From positions 19,927,133 through 19,991,132 of the forward strand of contig NC_089274.1 in NCBI RefSeq assembly GCF_963678975.1: 64,000 nt of DNA, in the 5' to 3' direction. The notes beneath the pieces were generated by a model. It was given only the letters and a program-made list of their open reading frames with translations, was not told where the DNA came from and did not search any database. This document shows, piece by piece, positions 24,650 through 37,964 of this stretch. Both the position numbers and the translations under genes were made by a program. The DNA is from Dysidea avara. Taxonomy: Eukaryota; Porifera; Demospongiae; Dictyoceratida; Dysideidae. Within the stretch, counting starts at the first letter, position 1, and each line of letters begins with the position of its first letter.

Positions 24650-25456
24650 TAAAGAGAATTAATGAGACTGTTATTAATCATTTCTAATTTTACCATGTGC
24701 ATGCAAGACTATTATGTAGTTTTCATCCATGTTATTCCTTTAAAATTTTTATTATCCTGCAGTTGCCAAAAACGTAGTGCTGCATGCTATGAAGTCCTTT
24801 AAATACCTCAATGGTTTTTATCAAAGAAACACTCTGGTTTTGACATGAGCAAGAAGGAATGAATTGTGAGGTTATGAAAATATGTTATACATTTCGTATG
24901 GACAAAGTCAAGCATGCATGCAGTGAACATGCCAAAAATTGATACTGGGTTTTGCTGAAATATGAACAGACTATGAACATTGGTAGGTTTTTGCAAAATT
25001 TATTGTAGGAAGAGCGTCTGTAGCTATAAGACACCCGTGCATACATTTCTTTGATTTAATCAATTCTTCTTGGTAATTGGCAGCAGGAGGAGTGGAACAA
25101 GCCATAGAAACTCAGTATTTTCACTGAATTTCAGTTTTTTTTTGTTTTGTTTTTTAACAGATAAATCAAGGAGAAATAAAAATGTGATTGTTCTATTAGA
25201 GTGGTTGACTGCTCTATTAAGAGTATTGTTACAAGCATATAAAAGTGGGGAGCTCATGCCCTCCCCTGACCACTTACAATGTCTATGTATCATTAGTTCA
25301 ATCACATACATTAATATACAACATGGTATGTGAAGCACACATGTGATTATCGACACCTACAGTGCACTTAGTCTAAAACTTCACAGCATGAAAGCTAAAG
25401 ATTTACAAGACTCAGTGGTCTTGTAGTCTGAATTACTACTTATATAGCTATACGTG
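24650..25456. other. Unannotated stretch with motif doublet
   Basis: No gene recognised. At 25186-25226 two CTCTATTAGAG-type motifs lie 21 bp apart. Confidence 0.4.
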
Positions 25457-25683
<227 letters not shown>

Positions 25684-25959
25684 CTAAAGTGAGTCATTGA
25701 TCAGAATTAATTGCATTAAATGTGTGGAGTTAACTGAAACTGGAAGGGTTGAATATCAACAGACGATATGAAAAGTGCAGGATTAAAATTGGTTAAAATT
25801 CTTCTTTTACAGAATGTTGCTAAAGTCGATGAATTGAAAAGGGTGTATCTATTACAGGAGATGGTTCCATAGTCACATGATTCTATTGAAATAGAAATGC
25901 TGAAGTATTGAAGATGATTTGGAGTGAACTAATTTGCAGAAATTTCCGGATCTTGTAGA

Positions 25960-26330
25960 ACTTGTGGAAATTGCAAGGGATTTTGCTGATATATATACAC
26001 CCAAAAGCCTGAGGACCCGCACAGACCTGAGGGCTAATCTGCTCAATGGCTGACACATGGTGGGTAGAAATATGCACCTGTGCATTGCCCAAATAATTAT
26101 TTTACTGATCTTTTGTTGTTTAGTAACTATTAACTTAGCAACTACACTAAACCTGTAAACCCAAACCCACAGTTTAACTCACCATGTCGCTCAATATAAC
26201 GAGTCAATATGTATTGTATCTTTGAACTGGTTGGGTATCAAAGCCATGAGCAAACCAATATTTCCCAGCCAATATGCAAGTTAAACCCTGAGTGGTGCCT
26301 TTGAATGCCCACACTAAAGTGGTAAATATG
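25960..26330 (+). repeat. Dispersed repeat E, old copy
   Basis: It matches 45240-45290 joined to about 45690-45991: GGGATTTTGCTGATATATAC, GTGGGTAGAAATA, CTCAATATAACGAGTCAA and GCCCACACTAAAGTGG. Many positions that are CG in the 45-kb copy are TG or CA here, so this is the older, deaminated copy. Confidence 0.7.
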
Positions 26331-26686
26331 CTGATGGATGTTAAAATGGTCAGATGGCTATGGTTTGAAGGGTTTAAAGAGAAGAGGTGACCAAACACCC
26401 AAAGATTTCTACAAGTAGGATAAAGTTACATCCTACCTCCTTCCTCTACAGCATCTTGATGTCTCTAATCCTTACTAACTCCTATGCACCATCAGAAGCG
26501 ATAAGCCTATAGATGGCAATATCACTAAAAATTGGAGATGCTGGATGTAAGTAGCATTTTGAAATATTGTATCAACTCTAGTACCTAAGTGTGGTGTAAA
26601 GGTAGCCTGGTGCTGGTTCACTGGGCAACAACAGCAGTGTTTTTGAGAGCTTCTGGAAGCTTTGTGTTAATTGTCTTTGCTTGTTT

Positions 26687-26745
26687 TGTGTGTGTGTGTG
26701 TGTGCATGTGTGTGTGTGCGTGTGTGTGCATGTGTTTGTGTGTAA
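26687..26745. repeat. Interrupted (TG)n microsatellite
   Basis: TG repeats broken by CATG and GCG. A CTCTATTAGA motif follows at about 26826-26842. Confidence 0.85.
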
Positions 26746-26859
26746 CAGTGCACAACACTGCTATTGCCATGGCCAGTTGGATAGTATATCATCAGCTCCA
26801 GAAAACACTGTTTATTGAAGTGGTTGACTGCTCTATTAGAATTTGTTACAAACATTGAT

Positions 26860-27660
26860 CAATAACAAGTGGGTTTCTGATGATCCACCCCCATTTACAG
26901 TCATCATCAATGTAGTTAAAGCATAAATAGAGCTATATTGCAGATATCAAACACTATACTCCAATATGGAGACTAAGGATGATGCTCTGAGAGTAACTAA
27001 AAGTAGTTAACTTCACAGATTATACAAGATCCCATAAATATACTGCTTGCTTTTTACTGTACCAGTATAGGAAATTTCGATTTCTCCACTGAGATAGTCA
27101 AATGTATTTCAATATAAATAATTATGTGAATGAAACTTCCAACTAACCAGAATAAATACTTACCATGATTCGTTTTTCCCTTCATACATCATTTTATGGG
27201 ACAATCTGTCAGAGGAGGTTGTCACTTCTAGAAACTTAAAGACTTATAACAGTTATTTTATATGAATTATTTTCTTATCAAAATATGTACATTTTTCCTC
27301 TTATAGAGGTTGTACATTAACAAATCCAATATAAGTTTTAGCTCTTACAACTTGGATTTTATTTATACACAGTGGAGTGATCGCCATATAATCATGCAGT
27401 ATATACAATAGTGTAATATATACCATAATACCATACCTGTTTCACTGCCCATACAAAAGTCTCAATAGTAGCAGTGAAATTTATCCCGTATTTCACTGAC
27501 AGCAGTAAAAAAGTTGTAATTGTAATTTCATTGGCTAGAATTTATGTTAACAATGTAGCGCCAATTAGTGTCGACGCATGTTTAGTACATAGTGACAAAT
27601 TGCGTACATAGCAATGCTAATGCACACCATGCGTATATGCAGCGAGTATGGTATTAACTG
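26860..27660. other. Unannotated AT-rich stretch
   Basis: No gene recognised. CAGTGAAATTTATCCC at about 27473 is a stray arm of the palindromic repeat that follows. Confidence 0.4.
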
Positions 27661-27662
27661 GG

Positions 27663-27878
27663 AATAGCATGGGTAGCAGTGAAATTTGGGATAAATATCA
27701 CGAGTGTTGTATTGGATAAATACCACTCTTGTTGTATTGGAAATTTCCAATACAACACTCGTGATATTTATCCCAAATTTCACTGCTATTTGGGATAAAT
27801 ACCACTCTTGTTGTATTGGAAATTTCCAATACAACACTCGTGATATTTATCCCAAATTTCACTGCTACCCATGCTATT
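27663..27878. repeat. Nested palindromic repeat
   Basis: The outer arms (about 27663-27716 and 27825-27878) are exact or near-exact reverse complements containing GTAGCAGTGAAATTTGGGAT. Between them GGAAATTTCC-centred hairpins repeat, each with ATAAATACCACTCTTGTTGT on one side and its near-complement on the other. It looks like a foldback MITE with an internal tandem duplication of its hairpin. Confidence 0.8.
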
Positions 27879-28960
27879 ACTAGTACCAATAGTATTGACT
27901 GTTACCATATAGAACTGACATTTTGTGTACTGCATTATACATAATGCACTGTATTTGCCACCCCCTCCCCCCAATCACACCGCCACATGTATAGCTAGAC
28001 TTCTGTAATTCTTTATTCACACTAAGATTAGACTCTCATATTACTGTACTGTATGTCCTGTACTAATACTAGTATGCGTGTGCATGTAATTCCAGTCTTG
28101 TACCAAGCACTGGTACTCTAATCATTGTCATATCATATATCCTATCACCATGTTCTGTCACCATGGTAATAGATACATAACACTATAAAATTTGGTACCT
28201 GCCAAGTATCTTGCAGTGCAGTCATGACTCATTGTGTTATAGATGGAGAGGTGATATTACACCTTATACACATATATAGTTAGGCTGCATGCCCTCTGTG
28301 GAGACACATACTACCCAATATGCTGTGTATCACCAAAATTAATATCTGGTATCCATCTTATGTCACTGCAGGGACAAAAAAACTCAGCAAGCTAACATTT
28401 TAATAAATGTGAACTAAAACAGTAACTAAAGGAAGTACAAAAAAGTTGACGTCATTGTATGCAGTGCAAAAGGCCATGAATCAGTGGATATATAGCTGAA
28501 AAGATTGATGAATATCAATTGTATAATAAATTAAAACTGTAAGAGCTAAAAGTTGGAAGTTTCATTCACATAATCCGCCAGTATTTTGCGAAAATGATAC
28601 TCCGCCAGTATTCGCTTACTGCTGAGGACAAATTTCCTGACTTTGACATTGGTTAAGTTAAGTACGTAGGTAGTAATAAGTATATAGTTAGGTAATAAGT
28701 AGTAGTATGGTGTAGTTTTCAGTATGTACGTGTGTTATGTCATAATTCCCAATTGTTTAAAAATATATATATATATCAAAATGCATTTGACTATCTCAAA
28801 TCTATACTGGCACAGTAAAATGCAACTTAGGCAAGCAGTATATATTTATGGGAATATGTGAAGTTAACTACTTTAGTTACTCAGGCCATGGTGCTTGGCT
28901 GATTTTCTGAAACACATGTTATGACAGTCAGACAATAAGTGACCATGAGAAATAATGATA

Positions 28961-29839
28961 GAGTAACTCACCTAATATCGGATGGGCTCCAAAATCGGAC
29001 GGGATTACTCGGGCTACAACAGGAATTTTTGAACAACTTATATGTCTTTAGATAGTTCAAGGCTGTGGGACTTTGGACACCAAGTATCAGCTTTCTCGGC
29101 TTCTTTGTCTGGTGGCAGCAGCCCTGCAAAGTGATTTCTGATTAATACGTATATTCCGGGAAAAAGTCGATTCACGGACACCCACAGTTTACAAATAACA
29201 CTTACATCCAATCAACAGTCTTGCATGTTCACTTGTTAGATCAACTCATCTACTTTCTAAATATTCCCAGTTTATTTAATCAAATCATTTAAATCACGAA
29301 TTACAAATCAAATAAAATGAGATGTCACTGGAGTACCATAAATTTAAGTATACAGAAACTTGATTAAGTATACGTTGTTTGAAATAAGTTTACGGGAAAT
29401 GTGTACTATATACTTTTATAAACACCGTATGCTTCCGTACACTTAAATTCACGGTACGGTTATTACTCCAGTGACGTCTCATTTTATTTGGTTTGTAATT
29501 CGTGATTTAAACGATTTGATTAAATAAACTGGGGATATTTAGAAAGTAGCTAGCTAGATGAGTTGATCTAACAAGTGAACATGTATAACTGTTGGTGTTA
29601 TTTGTAAACTGTGGGTGTCCGTGAATCGACTTTTTTCGGGAATATACGTATTAATTGGAAATGACTTTGCAGGGCTGCTGCCACCAGACAAAGAAGCCGA
29701 GAAAGCTGATACTTGGTGTCCAAAGTCCCACAGCCTTGAACTATCTAAAGACATATAGCTAAGTTGTTCAAAAATTCCTGTTGTAGCTCGAGTAATCCCG
29801 TCCGATTTTGGAGCCCGTCCGATATTAGGTGAGTTACTC
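28961..29839. mobile_element. Long foldback element with TA target duplication
   Basis: The arms run from 28961 to about 29360 and from about 29440 to 29839 and are close reverse complements, with ends GAGTAACTCACC / GGTGAGTTACTC. TA flanks both ends (28959-28960, 29840-29841), which fits a Tc1/mariner-type insertion. The spacer is short and no transposase is present. Arm divergence is modest. A 66-codon frame within one arm is not recognisable. Confidence 0.75.
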
Positions 29840-29905
29840 TATGTGTAAGTGTGCTAACTTTGACACTTTGACAATACGATATGGAGGTTTAGAATATTTT
29901 TATGT

Positions 29906-30815
29906 ATCAAGATACACGGTAGCGTGTCGTGCGGCCAAGAAATCCGGCGCGTCACACCGTGAGTAACACGGTAGTGTGTTGTGCGGCCAAGAAAACCGGA
30001 GCACCACACCATGAGTGTATTTACAGGAAGAAACAAAACGCGGTTTTCACTCATACGTAGCTCCGTGCTTCCTTCTCGAATTGGAATCATTTTTATACCG
30101 CAAACACCCTCCACTTTCAGTACCCCACATACCAAACTTGAGTAAGATTGCTTAATGCAATCGTGAAATATAAGCCTTCAAAATTCGGCTTAACTTCTTT
30201 TTTTTTCTTAATTCAGGGGGCTTAGACTCTTCTTTTCGTACACTTTACAAAAACCATTAGAAAATGCAAATGTGTAGCTTAATTGTCTTGAGCTTTGGCA
30301 CACTTTAAGAACGTATCACCTACCAAGTTTGGTGGAAATCTGATTAATATTCATAGAGCTATGGACGATTATTTGCATTTAAAAAGGCCAACTTGTTATC
30401 ACGCCTACAGGGTAAACCACTTATGGGAATAACTTAAAAATCGTTATGCATATAGGTTAGCCATCATAGCTTAAACCTTTTGTAGTTTAAAAGAAATTGC
30501 ATTGACAGCTATATATATGAGTTACAAGGCAAAAACAGGGTCGAAATACTCTAATAGAACAGTCACCGCAGGATAAAAAAGGTGCATAAAAATGTTGAAA
30601 AAAAAGCTACTGACCAGCGTTCGAACCAGGGACCTCCATACTAAACATCCAAACCCTTAACCATTGATCCACTGCTATCACGGCTGACCACCTCACTTTA
30701 TTTCTACTTTATAATGAAAATTCTTGTTAAAATCTACCCAATAGTCAAGTTCATAATTTTTCATAAATCTAATGGAAAATCTAGAACATTCTACAAAAAT
30801 TATGAATGTAGCCAT
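29906..30815 (-). repeat. Dispersed repeat body with tRNA-like segment, copy D
   Basis: Read on the minus strand it matches 47760-48672 along its length: a GAATGTTCTAGA word, a tRNA-like block, a T-rich tract, the CTCTATTAGAG motif and the body ending in ACCGTGT. The terminal module (ACACGGTAG-GTGT-GTGCGGCCAAG) is duplicated in tandem here (29914 and 29967). The internal roughly 190-bp duplication seen in copies A-C is absent. Confidence 0.75.
30610..30690 (-). other. tRNA-like segment inside copy D
   Basis: On the minus strand TGGATCAATGG resembles a pol III A box and GGTTCGAAC is a B box, with about 45 bp between them. The cloverleaf is not complete enough for a functional tRNA. It is interpreted as the pol III head of a SINE-like element. 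Confidence 0.6.
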
Positions 30816-30884
30816 GTCGTGCGGCCAAGTACAGCCAGTGTGGGTGGGCAACATACTCGTTTTACGGAACCAGTAAATGCCATT

Positions 30885-31300
30885 TTCATGCATCCATTGC
30901 AGCCTCTTCAAGTTACAGGTGAGACCTGGCCTTCGATATGCAACAGCTAATAATAAGGATGGAGCTCGTGTAGACGTTTATACTTCAGGATTCTGGGGAA
31001 GTAAGCAAACATCTGAAGGTATTTTTTAATGTCAAAGTTAAGTACCTTCATATCGTGGTAGCTACCCAAGTATCCTCACCGTAGTTTATTGACGTTTTGA
31101 ACGTGAGAAACAACGGAAGTATGAACAACAAAATTGAGATGTGTTCTTTTATCCCACTTGTATTTTCAACATTAAGGGGTGATATGGGTCATGCTGCTCA
31201 GTGCTGTATTTTACAGAAGACTTGCTCTCCTTGTCTCTCTTCAGAAGGAGTAGTGTCATATAGTTCTGTGATGTCAGGGTGGTGGCAAGGGGTGCTGGTA
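30885..31300 (+). pseudogene. Decayed C-terminal fragment of RT-type element ORF, copy 1
   Basis: Frame fragments encode HPLQPLQVTGETW, TANNKDGARVDVYTSGFWGS and SFIPLVFSTLRGDMGHAA. They correspond in order to HLQPLDDETF, TANVEDGARLDI and TFTPLVFSATGGMGHKA in the 39.6-kb copy. Several frameshifts separate them. It is an old relic of the same family, more decayed than the 39.6-kb copy. Confidence 0.65.
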
Positions 31301-31548
31301 ACCCTGGGAATAATAATAAAAAATCTAAATAAAAAATGTTCATGTATCCATAGCTCCATACTGCTTGAACGGTATAATTAACCATTTCTGCAGTGCCAGA
31401 AGCTTCCTCAAGGTAGGACATCCCATTCCTAGTTTGAGTCAAATCTGCCCAGCTATCATTGGGATATATGCACCTTCAAACTTCATCTTATTTCAGCTCT
31501 TCATATAGCTACGCAGTCTTTGATGATTCCTGTAGTAAAGGGAAAAAA

Positions 31549-31698
31549 AGTTAAAAGGAATTATCAAGGTCAACCATAGGCTGGCTTTGGAACTTGCAAA
31601 TACAAAAAGAAGTGGTATCCGCACAAAAACAGCCAAGCTGTGAAAAAAGGTGCGACCTTAAAAAGCCTGGGTGAAAAAGTTGTGAAATCAAAGGTGAC
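31549..31698. repeat. Single arm of foldback hairpin family
   Basis: It carries CATAGGCTGGCTTTGG, ATACAAAAAGAAGTG, ACAAAAACAGCCAAGCTGTG and GTGAAATCAAAGGTG in the order of the 46-kb hairpin. It is cut off at 31698 by an hAT-like end. Confidence 0.7.
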
Positions 31699-31750
31699 CA
31701 GGGGCAGATTTAGAGAGGGGGCTAAGGGGGCTATAGCCCCACCCCCTTCC
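31699..31750 (+). mobile_element. hAT-like end inserted in a hairpin arm
   Basis: CAGGGGCAGATTTAGAG, then a GGGGGCTATAGCCCC hairpin. The opposite end was not found. Confidence 0.5.
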
Positions 31751-33430
31751 TTTCTAAGTTAGTACTTGGCCAAGCAGACCTATTTCAGGAACTATGCATC
31801 ACTACCAACACAAATAATGTCTATGTAACTATATCTATTGTTCTACTCTATAACTACCTGATATAGAACTGTGGTCTATTAAAGTGTTCTATAACTACCC
31901 AATATAGAACACTTGCATCTTTATGGCAAATATAGAACACTTTTTTGCTTTGATACTCCCACGCAAAGTTCTTTATATATATGCTTGTTGTCTGACAGAT
32001 AAACAATAATTTCTTCCTTCACTAGTAGCTTATTTTGGAGACAAGTAATCAACATTTGAGATACAAATGTTATCAGTATTTGGCTGAAGATCTAGGGGAT
32101 ATAGGTTAAATTTCCCTGCAACATGACACATGAAACAAAACTGCCCACATACAAACAAAGTAGAGAAGATGTTATTACAACACTTCTCAGTTTCTAATAA
32201 GAGTATTAAGATATAACCACACTACAAGCCCACAATTTCACACTTTACCAACTGAACACATTATACCTGCATCCATATGGCCATGAACCATCACTAGCTA
32301 CCTTAATTCAGTGTTAACAATACCAGTAGTACAGCACACAGTATACCATGCATCACTATAGTAGCAGTACAGGTACTTTGTTTATTCATTGATCAGTTTT
32401 TAGAAGATTAAAACTGCACATGTCTCCAGTTTGAAAGTATTAAGAGATTTACATTATATTTCATGGTTACGCATTGCTAGTATCATGAGATGATGCTCAA
32501 CTAAAGTAATGAGCAACAAGGCCGAATCAGTTACAAAGTTTTTATAAGATCATCATACTATAAATAACAAAATGACTAAAGTTTAGCAAATTAGCAGTAG
32601 CTAATAATTAATTAAAATGATATCGAAGAACATAGCTAATCGGTGAATAAAATTGGGCATGCAAATTTCCTTAAATTTGTTAAACGTTAGCCCTGTCAAG
32701 CTTTTGTATTTACAATACATGGATTGCAGCCTTGCAATACACGAGCAGTTTTGTCCTTGAGAAATGCTTGTAGTGATATACCAATGTGTTGTAGCTACAT
32801 ACGTATGTATTAAATTATTAATGGAAGATATACCATTTAAGTTATAATTATGTTGTTATTGTCTGGGTGGATACCATATGAAAGAAAGAAGTTCCTGTAC
32901 TGTATAATGGAAGATACAGAATATGTGATATCTCCTTTAAGAGGGAAAAGAAGAACATGAGACCACAACTACAATGGTGTTGATTATCACACAACCTCAC
33001 AAAGAATCTGTTCAGCACCAAAGATTAACAAATCAAAGTTCTACCTATGGTGACTCCTTTTGGGCTGATTTATAGCAAGCAATATGTATACACATTCAAA
33101 TAGGAACATCATGTTGCTACGTAGTTAGTAGGCAATCCAGCGTGTCCCCATGTATATACCTCCAAAATAATACTCATGCACTTCAAGCTGCACTTTTATT
33201 GACAAAGTTGGCCTTGAACTGCATTTTTCACCACCCCTGACAATGTGCAACATGTTATAGTAACCATTACTATATATAGTGACAATCGCACTAGATGTTT
33301 TCATGTACTGTTCATAAGCTACCAATGGTTTTCATTGCAGAGTGTGCACTATATTGAGCTTAAATTGTCATCGCAACTAATTGTCATGTTTGGATCCTGC
33401 CATAACTACAACACATGCTGTAAAGACAGT
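31751..33430. other. Unannotated stretch
   Basis: No gene recognised. CTATAACTACC(T/C)(G/A)ATATAGAAC occurs twice near 31850-31910. Confidence 0.4.
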
Positions 33431-33439
33431 TTTACTAAT

Positions 33440-33675
33440 CTGTTGAATTATCATCAATCAAACACCAAGAAGTACTTCCGTTCATCTGCTTCTTCTTGGT
33501 GGAATTCATTAATCGCCAATATTCCAGTAAATTGTAATTATAATTCTTTTTGTATCCTCTGCAAAGGACTTCTATCTTAAAGCCTTAGTACTGTTTGTGT
33601 TGTTATTGTATGTATGTGTGCTCCAGTAGGGAAGAACGGCTCTGCCAGCTACTGTGAGGATAAATAAAAAATCAA
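33440..33675 (+). pseudogene. Possible LINE 3' end
   Basis: A frame ending FRSSASSWWNSLIANI is followed by GTGTGCTCCAGTAGGGAAGA, GAGGATAAATAAAAAATC and AT-rich sequence. A WNSL-type C terminus with such a 3' tail resembles a non-LTR retrotransposon end. The evidence is weak because no RT core is present. Confidence 0.35.
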
Positions 33676-34308
33676 ATCAGTTGAGTGGGCAAGGTAACAC
33701 TTCTCAACATCAATGTTTTACAACTGTGAGCCTGTAAGGCATGTTGTGATCACATGCTACTTAATCATCATTTTGTGTTCAACTGATACTTCACTATTTA
33801 GAGCTTTCCTGATTAAACTTTATGCTATGTGTTATGAAATTCTAAGTAATGTTTACTGCTGCTATCCAGCCTCACAATCATAGAGTTACTCCAGTAGCTT
33901 GACATCATGCACAGAGGCAATAAACCACAGATCAGGGAATAGTTAATAATGTAAGTTATAGCAACTATAGCAACTATATACATGTTTGCATGTAACTGGA
34001 AGCGTATATGCTTGTGTTACATGTAGTTAATCTTCAGTTGCCCTGTCAGGATATCCACTTTTCAATTGTTTATATATAATATGTTTCAAGTTTATTCTAT
34101 GAAATCATTCCATTCATTTTGCCACAGTTTCTTGTTTCAACACTCAATATAGTATGCAGTACTCAAGTGACATACTTTGAACCAGTTATCATGGCTGTGC
34201 ACCAAGCATGTGCTGTAAGAATATGTGCAATGTTGACATGTTTGCTTATACACCACCGTGCATATTATGCTATTGTATGGAGCACATGCAGATAAAATTA
34301 TCAGTTGA
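33676..34308. other. Unannotated stretch
   Basis: No gene recognised. The region around 34130-34180 resembles 16575-16640 and 43905-43960. Confidence 0.35.
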
Positions 34309-34655
34309 TGTACATACGTACATACATGCATACATACATACGTACATACATACATACATACATACATACATACATACATACATACATACATACATACATA
34401 CATACATACATACATACATACATACATACATACATACATACATACATACATACATACATACATACATACATACATACATACATACATACATACATACGTA
34501 CATACATACATACATACCTACGTACATACATACATACATACATACACATACATACATACGTACATACATACATACATACATACATACATACATACATACA
34601 TACATACATACATACATACATACATACATGCATGCATACATACATACATACATAT
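34309..34655. repeat. (CATA)n microsatellite, about 345 bp
   Basis: ACAT repeats with sparse CGTA, CCTA and CACA interruptions. Long Tyr-Ile-His-Thr or Met-Tyr-Val-Cys frames across it are artefacts of the 4-bp repeat. Confidence 0.98.
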
Positions 34656-34905
34656 GCAATATAGACACCATACACTATATTTTCAATTCATATCTTAACA
34701 TGTGTACATGCATATTCCCACTTGATGACAGCCATGTAGGCCAGCATGGGTGTAGGTCAAGGTCCACACCAATTAGTATAGATTTGTTTTATAGCCGGTG
34801 TATATTTCACTGCTAATGGCGCTTTTATCAAGTGTTAAAGAACATCAAAGTAACCCACACATAACAAATGCCACCATTGCTGATTGTCACTGATGTTTCT
34901 GTTAG

Positions 34906-34959
34906 GCTAGAGGATGTTCACTGTTGGGGATTGATGCTTGTCCAGATCTGGAGTCACAG
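34906..34959 (+). other. Candidate 54-bp exon, copy 2
   Basis: GTTTCTGTTAG precedes it and GTATGATGG follows. It is open in the same frame as copies 1 and 3 and ends GIDACPDLESQ. The sequence after the donor is also similar to copy 1 for about 50 bp. Confidence 0.45.
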
Positions 34960-35014
34960 GTATGATGGTAGTGATCACACTACACTGACTCCTACTGATC
35001 ATCCCATCATCATC

Positions 35015-37960
35015 CACTTAATTCTTTTGATTGTGATTAATGGTGTGTGTGTACATGTGTGCATGAGTGTATGTGTGTGCACAGACACGCACCACTGGAA
35101 TTCCTGACAGACGGCAACATGTATTTCAATTCAAAAATTAAGTTATCAATTGTGGTATTTTGATGAGTGGGGCTCCAGCATTTAAAGGGTTCCCAAGGCT
35201 GCTAATTTTTGGGGAGTGTAACAAAAAAAACAAAAGCTCAGGTGAACACAAACAAACTACAATTACTACATAACAAGAAAAAAAATGCAAAGGCTCAGGT
35301 GGATACAAACATAGGCTTCATGATTTTTCTTCATGCTGAGTTGTCATAGTCACCATTTCCACAGTTTAATAACTATGATAATACCATATATAGTGTGCAC
35401 TACACTACAGAGGGTGATGACATTACTTTATCATCTCCATAAAATTATGTACCTGTTATCACAGAATTTGGGAATCATTACTCCAACTGTGAGTAGAAAG
35501 AAACCTGTGGAGTTAATGTGGTACTACCTGTAAATAGTGATGGCCTCAGGATGTCATTCTCACTTGCAAGTAGTATAACTAGCCTACTCTAAGTTGTAGT
35601 TAATGATTCCCCACCAGCATAGCTACCTCTGTGTGCGCTTGCTTACTGCATTACTTATTGCATTGCTGTGCATGTGGCCAGTCAGCAACGGACAAAATTT
35701 TTAAGTCTGTCAGTGTGTACATGCATGAATAAATGCAATTTCTTTTATAAATATACTATACAGAGCTTCATATTCTGCAGTAAATGCTGATATGAACCAT
35801 CTGACCTTGCATGGCCTCGTTATTCTTTGACATGACAAATGGTCCACTGCCATAATAGACAGCTCTACCATTGAGTATAATGAAGTTAACAGATTACTTA
35901 CTTCGTGTAAAGGGAACATTCCAGTGGCACATGTCCATCACACCTTTTTTTGCACTAATAAATGCTGATATATCCTTTATAGCTGCTATTTTATGTTTAA
36001 TTTTAGATAGCTAATACACATGCCATTGAAAGTATCTACAAAGACCTTTGTTAATTGTAGATGAGTTATCCATGTGTAGAATGCAAGTGATGAAATAAAT
36101 GTGTATAGTCACGTGTGACTATATGGCAGCTAGTATAGGTATTTTTGATATTCTGAGGTATGTAGCCTGAAAGGGAAAATTTACAAATGGATCCTTTGAA
36201 ACTTTCACACATGCTCTGCAGCTGTATATAAATAATATTGATAACCACATTAACTCTGGACTCTGAATTAATCATTATATGTTCTAATGTACTTGGCATA
36301 TACTACATGCTCAATATGATTAGTTTCTAAGGGCATGCAATACACAGTGTATTAAATTTTGTAGCAGCATATAAATAGTTTATATTATTTATATATCAGG
36401 ATATAGGAAATGCTTCTGTGTTGGATGATATACCATATTATCCAAGATGGTCTAACAAGTACATGATGGTGTACTTCCTGTGCTTTTGGTTTAAGAATTT
36501 AGATCGAACAAGCTGACAAATTCTCTAATTCAGCATTTCATATGATCACAGTTAAAGTGTCCTTTAAAAGGTATAGCTATTTGATAACAATGATCTGAGC
36601 CACTGCAATCCCCCTTAGTACAAAAGTACATGCATGTTGATTATAGTGCTGTTACATTAGCAGTCAGTAGAAGTATAACTTCAACCTCTTTGGGCAGATG
36701 ATATGGATACCAGCGGTGCATATACCAGAGGAACTGTTACTAGTTAAGAATAACAGGTAGAATGAGAACAGCAGCTATAGGGCCACATACAAAGACTAGT
36801 TCTTGTAATGATTAAGTGTTAGTTACATAAATGTTTTCTATATAGCTCCCACTGCGGTTTGCTCAAGTATGCTGGCACACATTAGGTAGTAGTGCACATA
36901 CATGTAAGCAAGTTAGATGTACCATTACTGGTGACAGAAAATTGTTAGATAATTATTTACCTTAAACTGCATGTTTTCTGTTTTACTAATTGTTTCATTC
37001 TCCTGAAGGTATAATATTAAGGCTGAAATGAATAATATATGAATATTTGTTTATTAAGAAACATTCTTATTTGGTAAGAAATATTTGTTATTTGTTAAAA
37101 TATTCGTTAATCAGACGATTACACATTTAATGTTGAAAAAAGCTTGTGGAAAAAAATATAGAATTAACTAAAAATAGCACACATGTCCTCTCTGCATTAG
37201 CTAAAATGTATATGTGGAATGTTATTTAGCACCATTTGAACTATACAAATTATTGACAACATGACAAGACATTATTCACTTCACTATTACATGTAGAATC
37301 CTTTTGTGATCCCAGGGTAGAACAAAAGATGGCATTTCTTAGGTCAGTTAACTCAAGTGTGAAGATACTATTGTATCACATGTTGGTCATAATGACAAGA
37401 ATGATGTAAGTCAGTAATGTGTGTGTATATAGGACCACCAGTTGACCATCATAATTGTTTAAAACACTGAGCCCAAACATTATACACAACATTCTATATT
37501 TAGCAATTACATAATTGGTCACAAGATCAGGATATGTGTGATTTGAGGATATTATTTGTTTTCATTTTGCAAACATGATGTCAATTTGATAGCAAAACTG
37601 TATAATATTAAATTATTCTCTACACTTCTGCAGACTACACTCTGCACGTCCAAGTCCTCCACTCTGTATATAGTGTAGTATTTCTACTGACCAGCATAGG
37701 CTTGACTTACAAGGGGTGACTCACAGATAAAATACAACTCAATTGGATGTTTCTGTGCACTTAGAGTAACTTTTGAAATGCAATAACATTAATTAGTGTG
37801 CAGTACAAGTTATTACCACGTACGTTCCTCTTTAAAAATGAAATAGTGTGTTACAGTAATGATGTAGCTGCTACATATATAGCATGTGTAAACTGTAAAG
37901 TGTTTTATCACAAACCAGTCTGCATATTGTATATATACAGAATTCATGCTATAGCTGCAT
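35015..37960. other. Unannotated AT-rich stretch
   Basis: No gene, RNA or complete transposon is recognised. Confidence 0.4.
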
Positions 37961-37964
37961 TACT

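Noticed and set aside
30610..30690. Functional tRNA gene
   Set aside because: A and B boxes are present but acceptor and anticodon stems do not pair well, and the block is shared within a dispersed repeat.
34208..34816. Long open frames across the CATA repeat (up to about 200 codons)
   Set aside because: All length comes from a 4-bp repeat without stops on both strands, so the protein would be pure low complexity.
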